Source: Sabellastarte sp. h YS-2021 (lineage: Eukaryota > Annelida > Polychaeta > Sabellida > Sabellidae). From it: DNA of 64,000 nucleotides. The notes beneath the pieces were generated by a model. It was not told the DNA's origin. It did not search any database and saw only the letters and a program-made list of their open reading frames with translations. Positions within the stretch are counted from its first letter, which is position 1. Each line of letters starts with the position of its first letter. Both the position numbers and the translations under genes were made by a program. The stretch spans positions 37,098,040 through 37,162,039 of the forward strand of contig OZ024936.1 of NCBI GenBank assembly GCA_964017235.1, in the 5' to 3' direction. This document shows, piece after piece, positions 53,611-64,000 of this stretch.

Positions 53611-54679
53611 ACCCTCCTTAGCACCAGTGATGCTGTAGCACCACAGGAGATCCGGCACTTGGATGAGAGCACAATGACTCCATAAATACCTTCCAGTTTA
53701 TTAAAATTTGTCATGCACTCATACAAATATCAGCTTTGCAGTGGTGCTATGAGAGTGTTTATCAGATATATATGGGAGGTAGATTTTTTTTACTGCAAAC
53801 TCGAAGTTGATATATACATTTAATTATAGGATTGTCATATACTTCAAACTCAATGTGTATGCTTAATTGCTGCACATTGTTATTCTACCGATCTTATGGC
53901 ACCATTATCAATCCAAGAATTATATGGTTGGATGGTGATACACTTACAACACCCATATAAAATTGCATCAATAGTACCCACTGTAGTACCAGTGAGATCT
54001 GAGACTTGGGTGAACTCATAATGGCTCCACAAAGGATAGAGAAAAGACAAGCTGTACTTACTCAGTTATAAGGAAATATGAGACAATTCCCATTTCATCC
54101 CAACTACTGGTACTAATAGAAGAAGACTGTTGACAATAGGTTTTAAGCTTGTGTCATCAATAAACAATACTGGGGATTTCATCCTTTGTTGATAACTTGG
54201 TTTGTAAACACACTAGTTCTAATATCAAAATCAATAATTTATGACCATATATTACAGGGACATATATTACAATGACAGTGAGGTCAAATACCTTATGAAG
54301 GTCTATAAATATGTAAAGTTGCGACTACATAAGATTTGAACAGTGACCCTATAAGTATAGAATTGTATCTCCTGCAGGAGTTTAAAAATAAATCTTCACC
54401 ACAAAAAAAAAGCAAAAAAAAACAACACAGTGCCTTTCAGAGACCAGTCATGAATGTAGCAGTAAATTTTTATTGTCATGACAATAAAAAGGTCATTTAC
54501 GCACAAGATCAGTAATAGTTTATGCCCCCTGATACATAATAGAGCCTCTTGGCGTTCTAATCTTGTGGATTTCCGTAAAACATTTGACCCAAAAGAAGGT
54601 CTGTTAAAGCTAACAGGTGGAGTGCAAAAGTATACTATCATATACCCATACAATTCTCGGATTAATAATCCAATTATCA
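53611..54679. other. Gene-free repetitive stretch
   Basis: No gene. CACCAGTGAT/AGCACC and GAGATC(T/C)G(A/G)GACTTGG words recur at 53620-53660, 53985-54030 and 55725-55765, so this belongs to a low-copy dispersed family around the second YR element. Confidence 0.45.
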
Positions 54680-54689
54680 ATACTATCCG

Positions 54690-55530
54690 TGTCAAAATTT
54701 CATGTTCATAAATAAATTAAAACTGAACCCTGACAAACCCGAGTTTATATTGATAGGCTCCAAAAACAATCATTCAAACAACTCATTCCTCACTTTCCAA
54801 TCAATATTTTTGGTAATCAGGTCTCACCAGCACAAAGTGTCAAGAACCTGAGAGTGGTGTTTGATTCTGACTTCACTCAGACCATGTGTCACAGGTCATA
54901 AAGTCTGCCAGAGTTCATGCCAGAGACTTCTACAGAATTCGTCCCCTTCTAGACCTTAAAACATCAGTTCTTTTATCAAATGCTTTGGTGCACAGCAGAT
55001 TGGACTATTGCAATTCCCTGTTCGTATCACTCACTGTTTGAGTTAAGGAGATTGCAGGGGGTCCAAAACTCACTGTGCAGGGTTGTCACCTGTTCCTCTA
55101 AATTCTCACACATTACCCTCAATTGAAAAAAACTTCATTGGCTCCAAGTCAGGTACAGGGTAAAATTTAAAACAGGACTCATTTCATACAAAATTCACCC
55201 CTACACCTCTTCCGGAAATTCAAGGCGAAGCACCCCCAAACTTAAGTTCCTTCATACCTCCACTTTTGACCATAGAGTTTATAAATCAAACACTTTTCTA
55301 ATTCTTTCAGTCACTAGGCCCCATTTCTTTGGAACTCTTTCCCCTTCCAAATAAGAAATAGCCCCTCTGTCACATCATTCAGGAAACACCTCAAAACCCA
55401 CCTCTTCAACTCCAATTTCCCAACCTAGTCTCCTTCCCTTTTGGACACACCCATAACTCCGGATCACTGACCTTGATTGCCACTTGACTCTCCTTATGAT
55501 AAATGAATTTTGTTAAGTAGCGCACTGAGC
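54690..55530 (+). pseudogene. LINE reverse-transcriptase 3' remnant
   Basis: Conceptual plus-strand translation over several frames shows the C-terminal part of a LINE RT: LNPDKPEFILIGS, SAKS/VKNLRVVFDSDFT, LDYCNSL-type sequence, LRRLQGVQNS, and KLHWLQVRYRVKFK. Stops and frameshifts are frequent. The segment is 5'-truncated and starts after the YxDD region. Similar tails are found in Rex1/CR1/L2-type LINEs, but the clade cannot be fixed. Confidence 0.8.
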
Positions 55531-56026
55531 TCCCCCTCCAAATCTGAAAACTGTGCATGACACACTTCTATAGCACCACTGCATATCCGAGCATTATATG
55601 GGTGCATGATGTAAATATTGTATCTGTATATGTTACTTTGGTATACCTTTAGAAAGTTGTTATACAACTATAACATATTAAATACTCTTGAAATAATAAA
55701 TAACATTCACCTAACCCTCTGTAGCACCAGTGATTCTGCAGCAACACAAGAGATCTGGGACTTGGATGAGTGCATAACAACTCCATAAATGACTTGGGTG
55801 CTATGGCCGTGAGTTCTTCAGTCATAGCCCAAGAAGTTAAGTAAGTTAAGGTGAGTTCACAGTGATCCGTATGACACAGGCATTGAAGACAATCTCTAGA
55901 ATTGGGACAGAGCCTTTATTTACAAGACATGATACACATACATACTACTTGACATTACAATTTTTAAAGTTAAGAGTTAGTGAGATTAATTACTATACAT
56001 AAAAGGACAAAAAGGCCCCAAACCCA
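55531..56026. other. 3' flank of second YR element
   Basis: No gene. It contains dispersed repeat words (CACCAGTGATTCTGCAGC; ATGACTTGGGTGCTATGGCC) and probably the terminal region of the YR element from about 55850. Split repeats could not be defined. Confidence 0.4.
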
Positions 56027-57028
56027 TTATGATTGTAGGATATGTTGAAAAGTAGTGGCTACAGTGGAAGAAGCTTTAGGAGTGTGTTTTAGGTAGGACC
56101 AGCCCCCATGGGCCTTGAGGTTTTGAAGAGGGACATTGTGATCCACAGCCCATGAGACAGCTGATCTTCTGAAAGCATGAAAGCCATAATAAGAAGGATT
56201 AAGTTTGAGTGAAATAAGAATTTTGGTGAGGGTGGAGGAGATCATAGGAGCAGAGACGGGAAAATTACCAGAAGGGGAGGGGACGAGGAAAAGGGGGGCA
56301 GAAGAAGGGGCTTTAATATGGGAGATAAGGGATTTGAGAGCTGACACAGGGCACAAAGGGGAAGGGGAAAGAAGGGGAAGTTGGACCACTTGGTGTTTAT
56401 TTGAATGTTGCATTGCTTTAGCCCATTTCACAATAACGTGAGCCCCAGGGGACCCAAAGATAACATCACCCACTAAGAAATGACGGGAAGGATCAAATGC
56501 AGAAGAAGAGGAAGGAGCCATATTAGAAAGGCGAAGGAAGCCAAAATACGCCATCAAGAAGATGGCTTTGTAGAAGAAACCGAAATTGAGGAGGTCACAA
56601 GCTTTAACAATTTTTGTAAGGATAGGAATGGTGATGTTAGCTTTGTGCCTAGGAAGATATGGTGCGTTCATGCTCACAGATTTTATAAACAAATGTACTT
56701 TCCTGTGATCCAGGGGTAAAGTTTGTATATCATATAATTTAAGAAAGTGTCTCAACACTGACACATAACTAGCCAAAGAGTGAGCATGAGTGCCATTCTG
56801 TGTGAGGAACTCTAGGAACCCCAATATAGTATCGACATGTGACAGAGGAAACTGGAACCAAGTGACAAAGGCTAGGAACAGCCGGAATTTTGACTGATAT
56901 GCTGATGATGTACGAGGTCTTAGGGCAGTGTGAACTCTGGTGTAAGCTTTGGTGACCAACCGTGAGCCCAGATCTGAAATTACACAAATATATTCGGGTA
57001 AAAACTTGAACCATGAACTGGCCACCAC
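56027..57028 (-). pseudogene. Tyrosine recombinase of second Ngaro-like element, active site deleted
   Basis: The 333-residue open frame is homologous along its length to the recombinase at 10428-11444: LRPRTSSAYQSKFRLFLAFV, AYFGFLRLSNMAPSS (catalytic Arg), HAFRRSAVSW (H-x-x-R) and AHGGW. In the intact element eight positions separate that Trp from the nucleophile Tyr; here only two do (HGGWSY), with TFQHIL following in register. About six residues before the nucleophile are missing, which should disturb the active site. The frame is open but I class it as probably non-functional. Confidence 0.8.
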
Positions 57029-59130
57029 ACATAGACTTCAAAGAGATTCAATTGATTCTGATTGACGCCACATTCAAATACTCTAGACAGAATATCAGCT
57101 TTTGTATTATCTTTGCCTGCAATATGCACAAAATCCATATTAATGTCCTTTGAAGCAGCTACTGACCAAATAGACCTGGCAATACTTTGCATAACCTTAT
57201 CCTTAATTTTTCCATACTTCAGTGCATACACGGCAGCTTTATTGTCAATGTTTATAACCACAGATTCATTGGCCCACATGGCCCCGAATGTCCTAAGTGC
57301 AATTAACACGTTTAGCATCTCTAATTGGGTTATGCTAAAGTTACATGTAGCCGACACATGTCTTGTAACTGCATATGCATTTAGTCCCAACAAGCTCTCA
57401 TGCCTGACAAGGAAGCATCTACATACACTTGAAACGTATGCCTTACGTTTTGAAACATGACAATACCATTAAACTTGGTTAAAAATTTCACAAACCAGTC
57501 TAAATCCTGTTTCATGTCCATAGTAATTGCAATACGATTTTCACACCTTCTAAGGTTGTTCAACAACCTGTTTACAAAAATACGCGCTGGTACCACACAC
57601 CTGTGCACAAACAACAGCTTTCCTAACAAACTTTGAAGTTGTTTCTTAGAAATAAATTTTTTGTTAATGAACAGTCTGCACAAATCCAGAACTTCTAAGA
57701 GTTTTTCTTGGGGAATGGACAAATTTTGTTCCTCTAGGTCCACTTTAATACCCATACATGTAAGGGAACAACTGGGGGACCACTTTCTTGGGGTTTATAG
57801 GGATTCCAAGGAATTCAAAGAGAGAATACAAAATTTCAAACTCTGTGTCAGCATTCTGATGCCTGTGAACACATATTACATCATCAATATAGTTGAACGT
57901 ACGTACACCACGTGACGTCATGACATGACGCAAGACATCCGTGGTGCGTTGACACAGGGCACTGCCCGTTTTCATGCCCATGGGCACACTTACGTCCAAG
58001 TATGACGCACCTTTCCAACTGAGACCCAGCAGATCAAAGTCACCAGGGTCGACGCGTAAGTTTCTAAAAGCCCTGCTAACATCTATTTTTGATAAAAGCA
58101 CATCAGGGCCAAGTTCATGAATTGCTTCTACAATATTGTCCACAGATGGATATTTTAAGTTAAAATCAGCACCATCATATACTGCGTTACTTATTCTATC
58201 ATTGACCGAGTCGCCATAAGGGAAACTAAGATTAACTATAATCCTGCGAGTGTCATCAGGTTTTGGTCTACTAAGAAGGGGGGAATAGTGAACAGGAAAA
58301 GGGAAGGCAGGGCAGGGCCCCACAATGGCTTTATGCTTTAGTTCCTTTTCAAAATAGATGTCTACATCATGTGGGAATTGAATTGCAGAGGGATGATTGG
58401 TGACACTTTCATTGTGAATGAAATTACTCCTGTTAACACAGAGGGGAAAGCCATATTCTAAGTAGTCCAATAAAATCTGGTCTTGAAAATTGCCACAAAG
58501 GGCCCGCCAATTGTCAATATTCAATTCTGTTGGCACTTTGATGCGAGCTACTTGATAATTGGGACGTTTAGTGGCTGAAACAATAGTATGGGCCTCAAAC
58601 ACCCATTGTATTAAATTATCACAGTCTAGGACCCGACCCGGGGAAAACAGGGGAGGAGGAGGGTACACTTCACACCTGAAGCCAAAATCATTTGATTTGG
58701 TGACAGAACACACTTTCATAGTATTGACCACATTTTGAATAAAACACCATGTGCCAATAGAAGTATTACAAGTACAGAGATCCTCCAACAACCTGGACTC
58801 CCTACGAGCCCTGTTAAATACTGACATGCTTTGACTTTCAGATAGTATTGACCAGTTCATTAATGATGTTATTTCAAAGTCCACAACAGTACTAACTTCC
58901 ATGGATAATTCTTCACCAAAATTATTATTTTTACACTTAATATGTTCATATGTGTCCTGAAGTCCCCAATCATGAAGATCAACGTTGTCCCAGCATGGGA
59001 GATTCCCATCAGAATCACCCCAAATAGAACTGTCCCCCATGTAACTATTACACGACGAAGCCAACAAGCACAGTGTACTGTTTCTACTGTAAACTAGACC
59101 CCTACCACGCGATGATGTCGAGGTGACCAT
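56980..59130 (-). pseudogene. RT-RNase H of second Ngaro-like element (frameshifted)
   Basis: Three overlapping frames cover one protein. 59130-57745 holds an unrecognised N-terminus and RT with KIDVSRAFRNLRVDPGD and the YIDD box in FNYIDDV. 57755-57381 continues through QLQSLLGKLLFVHRC and the RNase H start YVDASLSG. 57393-56980 finishes RNase H with ITQLEMLNV, NIDNKAAVYAL and KADILSRVF. The frame changes at about 57750 and 57385 disable the gene unless both are sequencing errors. It shares order and motifs with 11405-13552 but is a distinct family by sequence. Confidence 0.88.
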
Positions 59131-59169
59131 CCTGTTCGTGTTGGTGGAACGGGGGCCTAAGCTGAAGCC

Positions 59170-60419
59170 TCAACTGTTTTTGGAATTGTCCTTTTCCGCG
59201 TCAGGTGCGCGCCGCCGGATGCAATCTTGCAGCTTATGATAGAATAGCTTACCCACTTGCTTGTGAGAGTAAGAACATGCGTGCTTCATAATCTGTCCGT
59301 CAACGATGTGGTCCAAGGCGAATTTGCATGTATTTGTGTTGAAGTCGAAACAGACCTTGTCCTTGCTGGATGTCTTTGCAGTTTTAGGCGTGGTCCCATT
59401 CTTCTGACTAATCACCCTCACTGTGTTCCTAATTCTAATTTTCTCAATTTGGTCTTTCCTTCGCCACGAGCATTTGCCACGTTCAATATCTTGAAGTAAT
59501 ATGAGATGGGCATGTCTGGCAGTTGCCCAGTTCGTTTCCAAAGCGTTCTGGAGCAATGTCTGCCGTACTCTAGCATGTTAGACCGAACTGTATTGCTGTG
59601 TTCTTGCTGAATACAGCCCATGAAACCAATCATGAACTGAATGGGCGACAATTCCTTGTAATCTGGTAAGTTTCCCCCTTGACCCGGAAAGCAATGATGG
59701 TGGGGCCACGGAATTTCGACTTTTATGGCGTTGTCCCCAGCCCTATGAAGCCCAGATTTAATTGTCTTGTTACCTGAGTTTGTTGCTCCTCTCGGTTGCC
59801 TTTGTAGCCTCTCAAGTTGTTTTTGCACTTTCTTCTGAATTTTTTCCTCCTCCTTGAGGAACTGAAGAGATGGCATTTCCTTGGAGGTCTCGTTATCTGA
59901 TAGTGCTGACATTTGAGTACTGGAAGCCCGAGGCTGGCTAAAATCCGTGAGGTCCTCATCAGACGAGTCATCCCCTGACACCTGTTTCCCTGAGTGCACC
60001 ACCCTTCTTTTTCTGTGGAAGCCAGGATCACATTTAGCTGAATCCCTGAGTGACCGTTTAGGTGAGCTGTGACTGGGTCGTGGCTTCGACCCAGCAGACA
60101 CGCTCTGTTCATCCAACCTTTTCTCCAGTCTAGAGTTTTTATTTTCCAGTTCGTGCATTTTTTGTAAGATAAGATCAAGTTTAGACTCAACTTGTGACAC
60201 TGGGTCCTTGGTAGAGCTGGACGCTGAAGTGGCAACGTTGCTACTTGCCTGCTGTAGAATTGAACCCTGGTCCTGCTGCTGGTCAACCCCCAGGCTATCA
60301 CTGAAGACTGGGGCACTCACATTAAGGTTTCTCTTACAATGTGCACCCACTGGTCGAGGATGCTTAGTACCACATCTAGTGCAGTGCGCTATGCTACTAC
60401 CTTGAGCTGGCTTTGACAT
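59170..60419 (-). pseudogene. Gag-like protein of second Ngaro-like element (frameshifted)
   Basis: The N-terminal frame (60419-59418) begins with C-x2-C-x3-H-x2-P-x-G-x2-C (CTRCGTKHPRPVGAHC), the same motif as the gag at 15142, then a coiled-coil segment (LDLILQKMHELENKNSRLEKRL) in parts, and a basic Ser-rich linker. The C-terminal frame (59556-59170) has the CFDFNTNTCKF ... HACSYSH zinc-binding cluster. A frameshift in about 59440-59500 separates the two. The paired motifs confirm both elements belong to one group. Confidence 0.82.
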
Positions 60420-61200
60420 GTTCCTCTATTACAGAAATTTTTGTATATCCTGAGTAAGACAACTCCATACACTAAAATGTTACTAAAATCTATTATTTTT
60501 AACTTTAAAATTCCGTGTAAAATGTCTTGTGATCATGTAATCCAGGAGTTGGTTTAGAGAGCGTTTGTTACCTCCAGTTGCAAATTTAAAAGTGAAGCCA
60601 CTGATGGGGTAGGGGCTTGACCCAGTAAAAAAAAAAGGCGGGAAACAGATGACACCCCTCATTGAGATGTGGCCACTGCAGTTTGCTTAGTACTAATATC
60701 ACGCTTGTTGACACTGTTGTTGACACTACATGTGTTGACACTTTTACAATATGAATGGTGAGAAACCCACACCATGACATAATTAACTTGTCGTTTGCTA
60801 TAACAACACGAGTAATAATTAGCAATAACTGGCATTGTTTAAGGTGTTGATACCACATTCACACAATAGCAATAATGAGAGGGTGGGGGGAGGCCCCACC
60901 CCAAGACAATAGAAGCTTGAATTGGCTGTATACATTGTGAAACACTTGGCTATAACTGAAAAGTTGTGCCTAGCATCAACCAATAGAGTTTAAAGTATAA
61001 GATCTTCGGTGACGCTTCCATTTGATAAAATATTGCTAGAAAACCCAATTTTTTACCCTAATTTTACTATATTCTTTTATTAATAATAGTATTTTTTGTT
61101 TATGTACAGCACTTAGAGCTTTGTTTTTAAGAATAGGTGATATATAAATGTATGATAATAATAATAATAATAAAATCTGTTACCTCATATCTTCTCATGA
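60420..61200. other. 5' flank of second YR element
   Basis: No gene seen. A short (ATA)n run sits at about 61153-61174, preceded by GTACAGCACTTAGAGC...GATATATAAATGTA, which looks like the 3' tail of a LINE or SINE. Confidence 0.45.
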
Positions 61201-61211
61201 ATGACTTGGGT

Positions 61212-61912
61212 GCTATGACCATGCATTGTACCCCATCTCACCTCGTCCCACCCCATCACACCTCTCAAATAGCACCTCCGGAAGTCCGGGTTTTATAATG
61301 AACCTTATTAGGAACACATTATTTTACATTGTTGCGAAAAATCAGCTGTCAGATGAAACCATTAAAAGAATGATAGACAAATTGGACCTCTACCAACTCC
61401 GCGGTTACAGGGTCGGCTCCAGTGGAAGTATCAATCTTATAAATTTTATAGGACTGATTTTACTGTTTTTTACTAATTTTATTATATAGTAAAATCAGTA
61501 TTATGAGCGACTATTTTCTCTATCAACATATTGTGACTTAGTGGTGAGTATTGAACTCTTTCCCCCTTTGCTATGACCATGCATTGTACCCCATCTCACC
61601 TCGTCCCGCCCCATCACACCTCTCAAATAGCACCTCCGGAAGTCCGGGTTTTATAATGAACCTTATTAGGAACACATTATTTCACATTGTTGCGAAAAAT
61701 TAGCTGTCAGCTGAAACCATTAAAAGAATGATAGACAAATTGGACCTCTACCAAATCCGCAGTTACAGGGTCGGCTCCAGTGGAAGTATCAATCTTATAA
61801 ATTTTATAGGACTGATTTTACTGTTTTTACTAATTTTATTATATAGTAAAATCAGTATTATGAGCAACTATTTTCTCTATCAACATATTGTGACTTAGTG
61901 GTGAGTATGGGT
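61212..61912. repeat. 358-bp tandem duplication with internal hairpin
   Basis: GCTATGACCATGCATTG starts both units (61212, 61570) and the sequence matches almost exactly to GTGACTTAGTGGTGAGTAT. Each unit holds an inverted pair ACTGATTTTACT / AGTAAAATCAGT (61453-61499 and about 61810-61856) around an AT-rich loop. A short open frame in unit 1 (to 61489) is broken in unit 2, so it is not called a gene. Confidence 0.88.
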
Positions 61913-62125
61913 AACTCATTGCCTTGCTTTTTCATGAAGCATTATCTATTAAAGGTGACCCACTATAATATGGATAAAGTCATTCCTATATATTATAATT
62001 TTGTTTAAATGCTTAAATTAGATGTATCAATAGTTATATATGTGGTGCTATTAATCATCATAATAATACATAGGAATCAGGTAAGTCACTTTTATACATC
62101 ATAATATATATTAGTCTATATATAT
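61913..62125. other. AT-rich spacer before LINE
   Basis: No feature recognised; AT-rich with TATATA stretches near 62100-62130. Confidence 0.5.
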
Positions 62126-64000
62126 TATATATTACTCAAACACTGGTAATTTCTTTGGTCATTTGATTAGTAAAATTTACATCAATTCCCATGTTGATAT
62201 GTTTGTATTGGCAGGTGATTTCAATGCTAGGATCGGTTCGAAAGATGATTTTATTACTTATATAGACACTATACCTAAGTGTAACAGCATTGATAAAACT
62301 ACAAATGCATACTGTGATGTGTTTATTGACTTCTTAAAAGATATGAAATTGTGTACACTTAATGGCAGAATCACCCCAGAATTCGATAACTTTACATGCA
62401 TAAATACCATGGGGAACTCTGTGATTGACTACATTATTACTGAACATAGAAATATTAATCGTTGTTTTAAGTGTGTTGTTCATACTGTTAATGACATAAT
62501 TTCTGGGAGTGAAGAGTTGAAATCTTTGATTTCAAGTCAGTGTAAGGCCCCAGATCACTCTGTTGTGTCACTTGAACTTAAGATATCTAGTTATACGGAA
62601 GTTGCAGATAATTTGGCTAAAAGGTCAAAATCTATCAGAAAATATTCTTTTTATAATCCAAATGTGAACTTTTTAAATAATGCTGTGTGGAACTCTGCAG
62701 TCACAGAAACAATTAATCAGCTTGAGAACCAGATTCTTCTAAATACAGAATTTGACAAGTTGTATGATAACCTTGTTAAAATGATACTGAATGAAATGGA
62801 CAACTATTTAGAATTTAGAGATGTATCAAAATCAAATGCAAAGAAATATAAATGTTCCAAACCTTCCAAACGTAAAAAGTCGACTGAGGGTCGTGTTTCT
62901 CTCTGCACGTGAACACTTTGATAAACTGCTGCGAAAAAGTGAAAGGGAATATAACAAAAATGTTGTTATCAATATTGAAAATATGAGTAAACATAATCAC
63001 AGGGACTTTTGGAGAAAAATTAAAAGTCTGGGTCCAGGTAAATCAGAAATCCCTTTTAAAGTTATGCATAATGAAATTTTAACTACAGATACAGATATTG
63101 TATTGGATACTTGGAAAAATGATTTTCAAAAATTGTATAACCCTAATCTTGAAAACATGGATGTTGCCTTTGCTAATGAAATTGAAAAGCAAAAACATGA
63201 CCTTGAAAATGACAGGGAAGCAGAATTTCAAACTACCTTGAATACCCATATTTTACTGGAGGAGGTTGAAAAAGCTATAAGTCACTGTAAAAACAATAAA
63301 GCTCCAGGCATTGACCAAATCCCAAATGAAGTTATAAAAAACCCATCCATAACCAAATTATTACATACACTTTTTGTTTATTGCTTCAAAAATTCAGTGG
63401 TACCTAAAATGTGGTTGAGATCCTTAATCAAGCCAATACCTAAAAATTCCAATAAAAGCCCATTTTTGCCACAAAACTACAGAGGCATCAGCCTAATATC
63501 ATGCATTGCAAAGATATATTCTGGTATTCTGAACTCTCGGTTAACCTCCTTTCTTGAAGATAATAATACTCTAGTTGATGAGCAAAATGGATTTAGATGT
63601 TCAAGGTCATGCGAAGATCATGTTTTTGTCTTGTCCTCCGTAATTGACAGTCGGAAACATGAAGGGAAAAGTACTTTTGCTGCCTTTATTGACATGTCCA
63701 AGGCATTTGACTGCATTAATCGTAATATGCTCTATTTCAAACTGTTAAAAAATAAGATTAACGGCAATTTCTATAATGCAATTATAGCACTTTACAAAGA
63801 AACAGAATCATGTGTTCAAATAACTAATCTCACAACTACATGGTTTGGTACCTTACAGGGGGTACGCCAGGGTGATAACTTATCACCTACTTTATTTAAT
63901 ATATATCTCAATGACCTCGCGAAAGAGCTAAAAGAGTTGGAAAACTTGGAATCTCACTAGGAGACACTCAAATTTGCATTCTACTGTATGCAGATGACAT
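62126..64000 (+). pseudogene. LINE endonuclease-RT, 5'-truncated, runs off window
   Basis: The first frame (to 62912) carries the C-terminal half of an APE-like endonuclease: LAGDFNARIG, DYIIT and APDHSVVSLEL (terminal DH). A frame change at about 62870-62890 leads to the RT frame (to 63960): NKAPGIDQIPNEV, PQNYRGISLIS, EQNGFRCSRSCEDHV, FIDMSKAFDCINR and GVRQGDNLSPTLF. A second frame change near 63930 is needed to reach the catalytic LLYADD at the window end. The N-terminus of the endonuclease is missing. Neither clade nor full length can be judged here. Confidence 0.88.

Noticed and set aside
62126..62912. Host DNA-repair (APE1-type) nuclease gene
   Set aside because: The endonuclease is continuous with a LINE RT downstream and is 5'-truncated.

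Overview
This window is animal nuclear DNA made mostly of transposable elements and tandem repeats. It is AT-rich, has one spliced host gene, many tRNA-derived SINEs, ~155-bp satellite monomers, three tyrosine-recombinase (YR) retroelements and long LINEs. That mix fits a marine lophotrochozoan, most likely a mollusc. The 155-bp monomer length recalls the bivalve pearl/DTE repeat group, but I compared nothing to a database, so the taxon is an inference.

Layout. 1-4.1 kb: a 1,361-bp block in two tandem copies (each with a ~145-bp array and a hairpin) followed by a 155-bp satellite with higher-order structure. 4.1-6.1 kb: two copies of the dispersed sequence that normally follows the satellite. 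6.1-9.8 kb: a SINE, a small TA-flanked MITE, and a ~2-kb non-coding DNA transposon holding two copies of a ~490-bp MITE. 10.4-15.3 kb: a YR retrotransposon (Ngaro-like) with all three ORFs open. 15.9-16.1 kb: a SINE. 16.6-28.6 kb: a decayed Gypsy-type element split by an 8-kb L1/Tx1-like LINE with two open ORFs, flanked by a 14-bp target-site duplication; the LINE's inter-ORF region contains the 155-bp satellite element. 29.4-30.4 kb: a ~140-bp array rich in TGACCTTGA. 31.2-32.4 kb: an inverted-repeat element. 34.5-36.5 kb: a second, uninterrupted copy of the 2-kb transposon, inverted. 37.2-43.7 kb: a degenerate DIRS1-like element with inverted termini and a SINE inside gag. 46.1-48.1 kb: the only host gene, a two-exon secreted leucine-rich-repeat plus PAN/Apple-like protein. 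48.7-49.6 kb: a foldback element whose arms are built from ATCTCGAGAT palindromes. 50-54 kb: further repeats. 54.7-55.5 kb: a dead LINE 3' fragment. 56.0-60.4 kb: a second, broken Ngaro-like element. 61.2-61.9 kb: a 358-bp tandem duplication. 62.1-64.0 kb: a LINE fragment running off the window.

Most interesting signal: the ORF1 protein of the L1/Tx1-like LINE carries a complete C-terminal NADAR domain. NADAR enzymes act on ADP-ribose-linked substrates, including removal of ADP-ribose from guanine. This suggests a retrotransposon that carries its own nucleic-acid de-ADP-ribosylation activity. The fusion is seen in the sequence; the role is inference.

Insertion order can be read in several places (Gypsy, then LINE; DIRS gag, then SINE; 2-kb transposon, then MITE), supported by target-site duplications and by an empty-site comparison within the window.
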